Shown piece by piece: positions 43,812-52,076 of a stretch of 64,000 bases of DNA. The stretch's first letter is position 1. Every line of letters starts with the position of its first letter. The stretch is from Brachymonas wangyanguii (GTDB lineage Bacteria; Pseudomonadota; Gammaproteobacteria; Burkholderiales; Burkholderiaceae_C). The translations under genes were made by a program, and so were the position numbers. The stretch lies in the NCBI RefSeq assembly GCF_045055315.1, contig NZ_CP173677.1:2170001-2234000 (forward strand). The letters are read 5' to 3'. Below the pieces are notes generated by a model, which saw nothing but the letters and a program-made list of their open reading frames with translations, was not told the DNA's origin and made no database searches.

Positions 43812-45044
43812 ATGAGCACCACAATGAACCAGGACCCCTATGAGGCGGTCACCCCCGATACCAATGACAACTGGATCAACGGCCCCGATGCCGTGACTCC
43901 GAACGAGGCGCTGGACGCCGCTGCCGGCACCGACGGCTTTGTCGATCCCTACACGGTGGCCGCGCCAGACGGCAGCGACAACTGGATCAACGGCCCGGAC
44001 GCCGTGCAGGAAAACGAGGCGCTCGACGGCCTCGCCACCAGCGCCGCCGAGCTGACGCAGACGACAGGCAACGAAGCCGGTTTCTCGATCGGCCAGCTGT
44101 TCGACGGCAGCCTGCCGGTGCAGGACTGGATCAACGACGGCCTGGACTGGTTCGTCGAACGCTTCCGCCCGCTGTTCCAGACCCTGCGTGAACCAGTCGA
44201 TGCAATTCTGGGTGGCGTCGAAGCGGCGCTGCAGTTCCCGCCAGCCTGGGCCATGATCATGCTGCTGGCGCTGCTGGCCTGGCAGCTGGCCGGCGCCCGT
44301 CTCGCCATCGGCACGCTGGTGTCGCTATTCGTCATTGCGATTCTCGGCATCTGGTCCGAAGCGATGGTGACGCTGTCGCTGGTGCTAACCTCGCTGTTCT
44401 TCTGCATCGTGCTCGGCCTGCCGCTCGGCATCTGGCTCGCCAACAGCGATCGCGCCGAGCGCATCATCCGGCCCATCCTGGACGCAATGCAGACCACGCC
44501 GGCCTTCGTCTACCTGGTGCCGGTGGTGATGCTGTTCGGCATCGGCAACGTGCCGGGTGTGATCGTCACCATCATCTTTGCACTGGCACCGCTGGTGCGC
44601 CTGACCTCGCTTGGCATCCGCCAGGTGCGTCCGGACCTGATCGAGGCGGCGCGTGCCTATGGTGCCTCGCCCTGGCAAATGCTGACCAAGGTGCAGATGC
44701 CGCTGGCCATGCCGTCCATCATGGCCGGCATCAACCAGTCGCTGATGCTCAGCCTGTCGATGGTGGTGATCGCCTCCATGATCGCCGTCGGCGGCCTGGG
44801 CCTGATGGTGCTGCGCGGCATTGGCCGCCTCGACATGGGCCTGGCCACCGTGGGCGGCATCGGCATCGTGATCCTGGCGATCCTGCTCGACCGCGTGACC
44901 CAGGCCATGGGCCAGCAGGACCGCCACGGCCTGCGCTGGCACCAGCGCGGCCCGGTCGGCCTGCTCAACCGACTGCTGCAACGCCAGCCGGCCCGCCCTG
45001 CCGCAACCGCCACACCGGCCACACCGGCCACGGCCCGAGCCTGA
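43812..45044 (+). CDS. proW: Glycine betaine/proline ABC transporter permease
   Basis: Inner membrane permease, 410 residues. The core (about 130-380) has six to seven helices and the transport loop EAARAYGASPWQMLTKVQMPLAMPSIMAGINQ. The long hydrophilic N-terminal region, also present in E. coli ProW, here contains two tandem 37-residue units (residues 8-44 and 45-81) sharing DNWINGPDAV and NEALD. The C-terminus is an Ala/Thr/Pro-rich tail (ATPATPATARA). It works with ProV and the periplasmic ProX. Confidence 0.95.
   Translation: MSTTMNQDPYEAVTPDTNDNWINGPDAVTPNEALDAAAGTDGFVDPYTVAAPDGSDNWINGPDAVQENEALDGLATSAAELTQTTGNEAGFSIGQLFDGSLPVQDWINDGLDWFVERFRPLFQTLREPVDAILGGVEAALQFPPAWAMIMLLALLAWQLAGARLAIGTLVSLFVIAILGIWSEAMVTLSLVLTSLFFCIVLGLPLGIWLANSDRAERIIRPILDAMQTTPAFVYLVPVVMLFGIGNVPGVIVTIIFALAPLVRLTSLGIRQVRPDLIEAARAYGASPWQMLTKVQMPLAMPSIMAGINQSLMLSLSMVVIASMIAVGGLGLMVLRGIGRLDMGLATVGGIGIVILAILLDRVTQAMGQQDRHGLRWHQRGPVGLLNRLLQRQPARPAATATPATPATARA
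43833..44054 (+). repeat. 111-bp tandem duplication in the proW N-terminal coding region
   Basis: Two in-frame units of 111 bases (43833-43943 and 43944-44054) each begin with a DPY codon triplet and share DNWINGPDAV at the same position. The nucleotide copies have diverged, mostly at third positions, so the duplication is not recent. Confidence 0.85.
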
Positions 45045-45076
45045 CTCCCAGAACACCACAGAACAAGGATGATTCC

Positions 45077-46102
45077 ATGACGTTTTCCCTGCGCTCCTTC
45101 CGCTCCCTCGCCCGCGGCCTGCTGCTGGCCGGCCTGCTCTCCTCTGCCGCCATCGGCACCCAGGCCCAGACGGCTGCCGACCAGCCCGGCAAGGGCGTCA
45201 AGGTCTACCCGCTGCAAAGCAATATCGCCGAAGAAACCTTCCAGGCGCTGCTGGTGACGAAGGCCCTGGAACAGCTCGGCTATGACGTGCAGCCGATCCG
45301 CGAGGTGGAGTACACCGCCGCCCACCTGGCGATTGCCAATGGCGACGCCACCTTCCTCGCCTCGCACTGGGACCGCCTGCACGAGAGCTTCTACCAGAAC
45401 TCCGGCGGTGACGCCAAGCTGTGGCGCGAGGGCATCTACTCGCCCGGTGCGCTGCAAGGCTACCTGATCGACAAGAAGACCGCCGAAGCGCACAACATCA
45501 CGCATATCGGCCAGCTGAAAGATCCTGCGATTGCCAAGTTGTTCGATACCGATGGCGACGGCAAGGCCAACCTGACCGGCTGCAACCCCGGCTGGGGCTG
45601 CGAAAAGGCGATCGAATCACATCTGGACCAGTTCCAGCTGCGCGGCAGTATCCAGCACGTGCAGGGCAACTACTCGGCGCTGATTGCCGATACCATCACG
45701 CGCTACCAGCAAGGCCAGCCGGTGTTCTATTACACCTGGACGCCCTACTGGGTCAGCAACGTGATGAAGCCCGGCAAGGACGTGGTCTGGCTGGAAGTCC
45801 CCAAGACCCAGGCCGCCGCTGGCGCAGAAAGCACCGTCCTGCCGAATGGCAAGGACTACGGCTTTATCGTCAACAACCAGCACATCATGGCGAATCGCGC
45901 CTTTATCGAGGCGAATCCGGCTGCAGCCAAGTTGTTCAGCGTGATGCAGCTGCCGGTGGCCAACATCAACACGCAGAACATGGCGATGTTCCAGGGCGCC
46001 AACAAGCGCCGCGATATCGAGAAACACGCCGACGGCTGGATCAAGGCGCACCAGCGCCTGTTTGACAGCTGGCTGGAACAGGCGCGCGCGGCGGCACGCT
46101 GA
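45077..46102 (+). CDS. proX: Glycine betaine/proline-binding periplasmic protein
   Basis: Periplasmic substrate-binding protein of the ProU system, 341 residues, with a Sec signal peptide at about 1-32 (cleavage likely after TQAQ or QA). Family segments include SNIAEETFQALLVTKALEQLG, TFLASHWDRLHE, a GWGCEKAI region and a tryptophan/tyrosine-rich betaine site (YYTWTPYWVSNVM). It begins 32 bases after proW and is followed by a GC-rich hairpin. Confidence 0.95.
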   Translation: MTFSLRSFRSLARGLLLAGLLSSAAIGTQAQTAADQPGKGVKVYPLQSNIAEETFQALLVTKALEQLGYDVQPIREVEYTAAHLAIANGDATFLASHWDRLHESFYQNSGGDAKLWREGIYSPGALQGYLIDKKTAEAHNITHIGQLKDPAIAKLFDTDGDGKANLTGCNPGWGCEKAIESHLDQFQLRGSIQHVQGNYSALIADTITRYQQGQPVFYYTWTPYWVSNVMKPGKDVVWLEVPKTQAAAGAESTVLPNGKDYGFIVNNQHIMANRAFIEANPAAAKLFSVMQLPVANINTQNMAMFQGANKRRDIEKHADGWIKAHQRLFDSWLEQARAAAR

Positions 46103-46118
46103 CCCGCGCGCAGGGTTT

Positions 46119-46146
46119 GCCCCCGAGTCAAGGACTGGCCGGGGGC
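46119..46146 (+). terminator. GC-rich hairpin after proX
   Basis: Stem GCCCCCG-AGTC / GACT-CGGGGGC with a three-base loop and a three-base bulge starts 17 bases after the proX stop. No T tract follows, so it may act as a weak terminator or 3' stabiliser of the proVWX mRNA. Confidence 0.5.
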
Positions 46147-46246
46147 TGCATCTGGCGTCAATTCGGCGTAAACTTGCTGGTTGCTACTATTTATGACGAG
46201 AACGGCAGGATGGCCTGCCGGCGACTGACAAGAAAAGGAATCACCC

Positions 46247-47182
46247 ATGAGCGCACCCAATGCCCTGTCCGACCGCGACGGCAAGATCTGGCTGGACGGC
46301 CAGCTGGTGGACTGGCGTGACGCCAAGGTGCACGTGCTCACCCACAGCCTGCACTATGGCTGCGCCGCTTTTGAAGGCGTCCGCGCCTACCAGACCGACA
46401 AGGGCACGGCCGTGTTCCGTCTGGAAGACCACACCAGGCGCCTGTTCAACAGCGCCAAGATCCTGCGCATTCCCATGACGATGACGCAGGAAGAGGTCAA
46501 CGAAGCGCACAAGGCAGTGCTGCGCGAGAATAATCTGGAAAGCGCCTACATCCGTCCGCTGGTGTGGCTGGGCTCCGAGAAGCTGGGCGTTTCGCCCAAG
46601 GGCAACAAGACCCACGTGATGATCGCCGCCTGGAACTGGGGCGCCTACCTGGGCGAAGAAGGCATGGCCGTGGGCATCCGCATCAAGACCAGCAGCTTCA
46701 CGCGCCACCACGTCAACATCACCATGACGCAGGCCAAGACCGCCAGCAACTACACCAACTCGATCCTGGCCAATATGGAAGCCACCGATGACGGCTACGA
46801 CGAGGCCCTGCTGCTGGACAGCGCCGGCTTTGTCAGCGAAGGGTCGGGCGAAAACGTGTTCATCGTCAAGGATGGCGTGGTCTACACGCCGGACCTGTCG
46901 GCTGGCGCCCTGAACGGCATCACGCGCAATACCGTATTCCAGATCTGCAAGGACCTGGGCCTGGAAGTGGTGCAAAAGCGCATCACGCGCGACGAATGCT
47001 ATATTGCCGATGAGATGTTCTTCACCGGCACCGCCGCCGAAGTCACGCCGATCCGCGAGATGGACCGCGTGCAGATCGGTATCGGCCGCCGCGGCCCGAT
47101 CACCGAAAAGATCCAGAGCGCCTTCTTCGATATCGTGAACGGTCGCAATCCCAAGTACGCACACTGGCTGGCGCTGGTGTAA
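46247..47182 (+). CDS. ilvE: Branched-chain amino acid aminotransferase
   Basis: Fold-type IV PLP enzyme, 311 residues, interconverting branched-chain amino acids and their 2-oxo acids. Conserved HSLHYGCAAFEGVRAY near residue 34, PLP lysine Lys164 in QAKTASNY, GYDEALLLDSAGFVSEGSGENVF and FFTGTAAEVTPI. ATG 46247 follows AAAAGGAA. A small zinc-finger gene begins 22 bases downstream, a pairing that suggests one transcript. Confidence 0.96.
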   Translation: MSAPNALSDRDGKIWLDGQLVDWRDAKVHVLTHSLHYGCAAFEGVRAYQTDKGTAVFRLEDHTRRLFNSAKILRIPMTMTQEEVNEAHKAVLRENNLESAYIRPLVWLGSEKLGVSPKGNKTHVMIAAWNWGAYLGEEGMAVGIRIKTSSFTRHHVNITMTQAKTASNYTNSILANMEATDDGYDEALLLDSAGFVSEGSGENVFIVKDGVVYTPDLSAGALNGITRNTVFQICKDLGLEVVQKRITRDECYIADEMFFTGTAAEVTPIREMDRVQIGIGRRGPITEKIQSAFFDIVNGRNPKYAHWLALV

Positions 47183-47204
47183 CCCCCCTGCACGGAGATA
47201 CCCC

Positions 47205-47408
47205 ATGAGCAAAGCTGTAGAAATCAAGGCCAGCGACCTGAACCAGGCCGGCGAAGTGTTCTGCCCCAGCCCGCTGGCCGGCATGGAGCTGTGGAACAGC
47301 CATCCGCGCGTGTACATCAATGTGTCGAAGCATGGCGAGGGCAAGTGCCCGTATTGCGGGACGGTGTACAAGCTGAAGGAAGGTGAAGTTGTCGCGCACG
47401 GGCATTGA
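47205..47408 (+). CDS. Zinc-finger domain protein (CHCC type)
   Basis: Small protein of 67 residues with a zinc-binding pattern Cys20 (EVFCPSP), His33 (NSHPRVYI) and the pair CPYC near residue 48, the zf-CHCC arrangement related to mitochondrial complex I subunit NDUFS6. The Tyr and Lys-rich C-terminus (GTVYKLKEGE) is typical. Its bacterial role is not known. CGGAG precedes the ATG and it follows ilvE by 22 bases. Confidence 0.85.
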   Translation: MSKAVEIKASDLNQAGEVFCPSPLAGMELWNSHPRVYINVSKHGEGKCPYCGTVYKLKEGEVVAHGH

Positions 47409-47424
47409 GGCCTGACAGGCTTTC

Positions 47425-48573
47425 ATGCGCGTCCTGCACTTTGTCACCGGGGGCTTTTCCGGCGCTACCCAGGTAGCGGTGGACTTGTGTCTGGCCGCGC
47501 AGCAAGGCCAGGACATGCAGGTGTTGCTGGTATTGCGCCGCAAACGCAATACCGATGCGGCACGCGTCCAGGCCCTGCGCGACAAGGGGCTGGATGTCCG
47601 CGTGGTACCCGGCTGGTCGCACCTGGCCACGGTGCTGAGCCTGCGCAAGATAGCGCTGGAGTGGCAGCCGGATATTCTGGTGGCGCACGGCTTCAGTGAC
47701 CATTTGTGGGGGCGTTATGCCGGGCTGCTGGCACATGTGCCCAAGCTGGTGCATGTGGAACACAATGCGCGTGAGCGCTATACGTCCTGGAGGCTGAAAC
47801 AGGCGCTGTGGCTGACACAGCACACGGCGGCCATCGTCGGCGTCACCAACGGCGTTCGCCAGCACTTGATCGGACTGGGCTTTCCAACGGGAAAGTGTCT
47901 GGCTATCCCTAACGGCATCGATCTGGCCAGATTCCCAGCCAGCCAGCTAGTGCCCTGGGAGCAACGGGAACCATCCCTCGTCATGGCCGCCCGCTTTGCC
48001 AGACAGAAAGACCACAAAACCCTGTTGCTGGCACTGAGCCTGCTGGCCAGGCAGGGGCTGCGTCCCCGACTGTACCTTGCGGGAAAGGGCAAGGCCAGAC
48101 TGTTGCAGCAAACCCGGCAGTTGGCCCACTCGCTCGGACTGGAAGAACAAGTCGAATTCCTTGGGCATGTCGACAATCTGCCTGCCTTCATGTCCGGCAA
48201 GCAGCTCAACATCCTTTCCACCCATTACGAAGGCATGGGGCTGTCACTGGTGGAAGGCATGGCGGCTGGCTGCGCCTGCATAGGCACCGATGTCGTCGGG
48301 GTACAGGATGTCATTGACCACGGCCAGAACGGCCTGCTGGTACCTGAAAATGATCCTGCGGCCTTGGCCAAGGCCATCCAGCACCTGCTGGAAGATCCTG
48401 CTACCGCCCGGAAACTGGCTGCCGCCGGTCGGGCCAAGGCTTTTGCGGCCTTTTCGCGCTCCCTCATGATGGCGCGCTATGCCACCCTGCTGCGTGCCCT
48501 GCATGACCATGCACCGCTTCCCGATCTGGACCGGATAAGCCTCTCCGCATCAGCAGAGTCCGCCACGTTGTGA
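47425..48573 (+). CDS. Glycosyltransferase, GT4 family
   Basis: Cytoplasmic or membrane-associated GT-B glycosyltransferase, 382 residues. It starts MRVLHFVTGGFSGATQVAV, carries the phosphate-binding IPNGIDLARF (about 158-167), AARFARQKDH and the C-terminal E-x7-E motif in YEGMGLSLVEGMAAG (about 272). Such enzymes build lipopolysaccharide or exopolysaccharide. The donor and acceptor cannot be read from sequence. It is convergent with the GT25 gene (25-base gap) and opens the surface glycan region. Confidence 0.88.
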   Translation: MRVLHFVTGGFSGATQVAVDLCLAAQQGQDMQVLLVLRRKRNTDAARVQALRDKGLDVRVVPGWSHLATVLSLRKIALEWQPDILVAHGFSDHLWGRYAGLLAHVPKLVHVEHNARERYTSWRLKQALWLTQHTAAIVGVTNGVRQHLIGLGFPTGKCLAIPNGIDLARFPASQLVPWEQREPSLVMAARFARQKDHKTLLLALSLLARQGLRPRLYLAGKGKARLLQQTRQLAHSLGLEEQVEFLGHVDNLPAFMSGKQLNILSTHYEGMGLSLVEGMAAGCACIGTDVVGVQDVIDHGQNGLLVPENDPAALAKAIQHLLEDPATARKLAAAGRAKAFAAFSRSLMMARYATLLRALHDHAPLPDLDRISLSASAESATL

Positions 48574-48598
48574 CTGGCAGGCGCTGGGCACAGGCGGC

Positions 48599-49360
48599 TT
48601 ACAGCTTACCCTGTTCCCGCGCATGCAAGGTATTGCCCCAGGTCAGTCCAACCTTCATCATGAGCTTGCGCCAGCGCATGGACCAGCCCACTGGCGGCCG
48701 GGGACCTTCAATACTGCTGACCTCGCTGGTCACATCCAGGGCAACTACAGGCGGCTGAACGCCCAGAATCTGCAGGTCATTTTCCCACCAGAAACGCAAG
48801 TCCACATCGATCGGACGTCCAAACGGCAGGCGACTTGCCAGCAGCTTCTGCGCACCACGCCGACTGACCACGTACCCCGCCGTCATGCTCGGCACGCGCC
48901 GGTACTGGATCAAGGCATGGCGCGTCGTCAACGGCTTGCTGGCGCGTACCTTTTCATCGCCAAAACGCCCCATCAGCTTGACCATGTCCCAGTCTGGCGG
49001 CAGGGCGGCAATCGCCTGCACGACCTCGGAAAAGGCATCGTCCAGTACGACATCGTCCTCCAGCACCACCATGGCCGCTGCCGTACCACGCAACAGTTGC
49101 TGCCAGGCCTGGATATGGCTGGCGTAGCAGCCTTTTTCACCATCTACCAAGGGCTTGTAGTACTGCGTCTGGTTCAGCTCCGGGCTGTACATGCCGGCCT
49201 GTACCTCGGGTGGCAACTGTTTCCACCAGACGGCAGGAAAGCGCTCGCCAGCCACGCCCAGGCGTGCAAACTCCGCCTCGACACGTGCCCGCCGCTGCGC
49301 ATCCTTGTCCAGATTGATGAAGACTACGGGCAAATCCCCGGATGCCACAGGATTCGACAT
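48599..49360 (-). CDS. Glycosyltransferase family 25 protein
   Basis: LOS-type glycosyltransferase, 253 residues. GT25 hallmarks: N-terminal VVFINLDKDAQRRARVEAEF, GCYASHIQAWQQLL, and the metal-binding acid cluster Glu101-Asp102-Asp103 in VVLEDDVVL, then PSMTAGYVVSRRGAQKLL. Family members add hexoses to lipooligosaccharide. It starts two bases after the upstream DxD gene on the same strand, so the two are probably translated from one mRNA. Confidence 0.9.
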   Translation of the reverse strand: MSNPVASGDLPVVFINLDKDAQRRARVEAEFARLGVAGERFPAVWWKQLPPEVQAGMYSPELNQTQYYKPLVDGEKGCYASHIQAWQQLLRGTAAAMVVLEDDVVLDDAFSEVVQAIAALPPDWDMVKLMGRFGDEKVRASKPLTTRHALIQYRRVPSMTAGYVVSRRGAQKLLASRLPFGRPIDVDLRFWWENDLQILGVQPPVVALDVTSEVSSIEGPRPPVGWSMRWRKLMMKVGLTWGNTLHAREQGKL

Positions 49361-49362
49361 GG

Positions 49363-50076
49363 TTAGCGCCCCCAGAATTTCCAGGTGCTGCGCGCCGGAG
49401 CCATCTCCTCATCGTCCAGCGACTGGGCCAGTTCCAGATAGCGGGCAAAGTTCAGCGGCCTGTTGCCGATCACATCATCGGCCACCGCAGCCAGCAAGGC
49501 TCCGTATGCCGGCTTCCTGGATTCGAACAGATGAAAGAAGTCGCGCCTGCCATAAAAGGTGCCAATGCCGAACACCCCTTCCGATCCCAGCGCCCACTTG
49601 GATATCAGGGTAGCCGTGGGCTCGGACATCACGACTTCAACACCCCGTGCGCGCGCCAGCGCACTCAGGACCTCTGCAGCATCATGCTGCTTGCTGGATT
49701 GCAAATCGGGCTTGCCCAGGTCCTCCCACAACTGCTTGCGTAGCGCCATGAACATGGGGCCGGCATACACCTCATTGCCCGGCTTGTGGTTGGAGAACTG
49801 CGCCAGGCCGAACAGGGCTCCGCGCTGCGCATGGGACACGGCCTGCAAATAGGCATCGCGATGCAGGGGGAAGGCATCAATATCGCAGAAGATAACGATA
49901 TCTTCAGATGCATGGCGCTCCAGCACTTCCCGCATCCAGACGCCATGGGGCTTTTTGTGCGCGCGCTCCTGCTGCAATGGCAGATCCAAGTGTTCAGCAA
50001 CAGACTGCTGCTTCCTCAAAATATTCAACGGGATATTATCCCAATACATGGTATGAATTACCGGCAGTGCAGACAT
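49363..50076 (-). CDS. Unknown protein with DxD motif, likely glycosyltransferase
   Basis: Protein of 237 residues not matched to a family I can name with certainty. It has a predicted strand followed by Asp65-x-Asp67 (IVIFCDIDAFPLHRDAY), the metal/nucleotide-sugar motif of GT-A glycosyltransferases, and GPMFMALRKQLWEDLG, which suits an acceptor loop. No signal peptide or membrane helix is obvious. ATG 50076 gives a globular start, although no good ribosome site precedes it; a GTG at 50139 would add 21 residues. It lies between the GT25 gene and a low-GC GT32-like gene. Confidence 0.6.
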   Translation of the reverse strand: MSALPVIHTMYWDNIPLNILRKQQSVAEHLDLPLQQERAHKKPHGVWMREVLERHASEDIVIFCDIDAFPLHRDAYLQAVSHAQRGALFGLAQFSNHKPGNEVYAGPMFMALRKQLWEDLGKPDLQSSKQHDAAEVLSALARARGVEVVMSEPTATLISKWALGSEGVFGIGTFYGRRDFFHLFESRKPAYGALLAAVADDVIGNRPLNFARYLELAQSLDDEEMAPARSTWKFWGR

Positions 50077-50222
50077 AGACGAACAGATATTAAGTGAAAG
50101 AGATATCGCCACAAGCCACCCCAACGACACAGGAATCACAAACCGAAGGGAGCCATCACATTAAAAAATCACGCACTAGACACTTCAAAAAAATACATCA
50201 TTCCTCGGAAAAAGCACTTGCA

Positions 50223-50993
50223 CTAACTCAAATACGCAGACAAGAAGCAACCTTCTGGCACCACACCATGCAACTCCCGATCAATACACTTACGCAACTC
50301 GGTTCCCCACAAGTGCACGGCCCATGCATCTTCCGGCAAGCTTTCTGATGTTATTTTACCGGGAATGACAAAATCTCGAGCTCGCTCCAGAGGTATCGAA
50401 TAGAAAGATGATATGGGCAATGCATGATGAATCTCCCCATATTTTTTCAAAAAATACGTTAAAGCTTTTGGCCCTGTAGACCCCCAAGTCCAACGATCAA
50501 TTGGCAGCTTACGCCCCAAATATTTCACATGATATCTGAGCCGACGGAGGCCAGTTACTTGCGGAGGATACCCTTTGGTATCCATCTTAATAGCCCGCAA
50601 TTGCTTCAAAGTTTCTGATTCCGGAGGGAGCTTCAGTATGCCATTCGCCACACTAGCAGCACTTTCATACGCAAAAACATAATCCCCCGAAAATTCGAAC
50701 GACTTCAAAGCTATGACATCCAAATCAACCCAAATCAAGCCTACCTTCTCAAGCAAAGCATAGCGAAACAAGTCCGCATGAATGGCAGGACTACCCGTTT
50801 TCTTATGCCTGACAATATTGGTGCAGGGAAACACCTCCTGCGCATCCCTTACTTCAACTCCTTCTGGCACTCCCGAAACTGGACCATATGCATAAAGTAC
50901 AAAATGATCGCCAACCTTTTGGAAGGATCGAATACTTGCTTGCTCAACTACACTCAGCCCTTCCCCAATCCAGAGACTAGCTACAATTGCCAC
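50223..50993 (-). CDS. GT32-like glycosyltransferase, low GC
   Basis: Predicted cytoplasmic glycosyltransferase of 256 residues, related to GT32/capsular polysaccharide synthesis proteins. It has HADLFRYALLEKVGLIWVDLDV with the DxD motif at 90-92, SLWIGEGLSVVEQASIRSF at the start, and a late WGSTGPKALTYFL and HLWGTELR. GTG 50993 is the start because TTGGAG lies six bases upstream; the TTG-initiated longer form has no site. Composition is foreign: bases 50401-50700 hold 133 G+C of 300, against 37 of 60 for a representative window line in proV. Neighbour to the unknown DxD gene, 146 bases away. Confidence 0.75.
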   Translation of the reverse strand: MAIVASLWIGEGLSVVEQASIRSFQKVGDHFVLYAYGPVSGVPEGVEVRDAQEVFPCTNIVRHKKTGSPAIHADLFRYALLEKVGLIWVDLDVIALKSFEFSGDYVFAYESAASVANGILKLPPESETLKQLRAIKMDTKGYPPQVTGLRRLRYHVKYLGRKLPIDRWTWGSTGPKALTYFLKKYGEIHHALPISSFYSIPLERARDFVIPGKITSESLPEDAWAVHLWGTELRKCIDRELHGVVPEGCFLSAYLS

Positions 50994-51101
50994 ATCAATC
51001 TCCAAAAATATTATTTTAAATTTATCAAAAAAAATGATGGAGAAATCTTCCAACGTGAATAATGTCTCATTCCTCGAGCAAAAGAATAGCTAGCAAAAAA
51101 T

Positions 51102-52076
51102 TCAGCAAGCACTCTGTTCCCACCCCCAAGCATCCCCCACAATCTGCGCCAGATCAGCCCGCCCGGGCCGCCACCCGAGCACCTCCCGCGCCCTTGCGGC
51201 ATCCGCCACCAGCCGGGCCGGGTCGCCCGCACGACGCGGCCCTTCCTGCACCGGAATGGCACGTCCCGTCACCTGCCGCGCCACATCAATCACCTGCTGC
51301 ACGGAATAGCCATCGCCGTTCCCCAGGTTGAAGGCCGTACTCCGGCCACCGGCAGCCAGGTACTCCAGCGCCAGCCAATGCGCATCGGCCAGGTCCATCA
51401 CGTGGATATAGTCGCGGATGCAGGTGCCGTCCGGTGTGTCGTAATCGCGGCCGAACACGCTGATATGGCTGCGACGACCAGAGGCCGCCTGCAGCACCAG
51501 CGGGATCAGGTGCGTTTCCGGTTCGTGGCGCTCCCCCAGCAGGCCATCCGGATGCGCGCCTGCCGCGTTGAAATAGCGCAGGCACACCGACTGGAGCCCG
51601 TAGGCCTGCTCATAATCGGCCAATGCCTGCTCAATCATCCATTTGGTGCGGCCATACGGGTTGATCGGCTGCTGCGGATGGCGCTCGTCAATGGGCGTGT
51701 ATTGCGGTTCGCCAAAGGTGGCCGCGGTGGAGGAAAAGACAAACTGCCTGACACCGTGCCGCTGCATGGCATTGAGCAGCGTGATCGTGTTGGAGACGTT
51801 GTTGGCGTAATACTTGCCAGGATCGGCCACCGACTCGCCCACCTGGATGCAGGAGGCAAAATGCATGACGGCATCAAAGGCGCCCTCGGCCAGCAGGCGG
51901 TCCAGCAAGGCGGCATCGGCCATGTCGCCCACCACCAGCTCGCCATGCAACACGGCATCGGCATGGCCGGCACTCAGGTTGTCCAGCACCGTGACGCGCA
52001 CGCCGCGCTGGCCCAGTAGCCACACCATGTGCGAGCCGATGTAGCCTGCACCCCCTACCACCAGAATATGCTTCAT
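51102..52076 (-). CDS. galE: UDP-glucose 4-epimerase
   Basis: Short-chain dehydrogenase fold enzyme, 324 residues, interconverting UDP-glucose and UDP-galactose for surface glycans. NAD-binding GGAGYIGSH at 8-16, catalytic Ser116/Thr117 (FSSTAATFG) and Tyr141-x3-Lys145 (YGRTK), then YFNAAGAHPDG, and RDYIHVMDLADAH. ATG 52076 overlaps the stop of ampG (ATGA), so translation is coupled to a muropeptide transporter. Beyond its stop lies the AT-rich glycosyltransferase segment. Confidence 0.95.
   Translation of the reverse strand: MKHILVVGGAGYIGSHMVWLLGQRGVRVTVLDNLSAGHADAVLHGELVVGDMADAALLDRLLAEGAFDAVMHFASCIQVGESVADPGKYYANNVSNTITLLNAMQRHGVRQFVFSSTAATFGEPQYTPIDERHPQQPINPYGRTKWMIEQALADYEQAYGLQSVCLRYFNAAGAHPDGLLGERHEPETHLIPLVLQAASGRRSHISVFGRDYDTPDGTCIRDYIHVMDLADAHWLALEYLAAGGRSTAFNLGNGDGYSVQQVIDVARQVTGRAIPVQEGPRRAGDPARLVADAARAREVLGWRPGRADLAQIVGDAWGWEQSAC

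Noticed and set aside
50094..50348. Plus-strand open frame of 84 codons in the AT-rich stretch
   Set aside because: It overlaps the 3' end of the GT32-like gene in antisense and lacks a ribosome binding site or recognisable motif.
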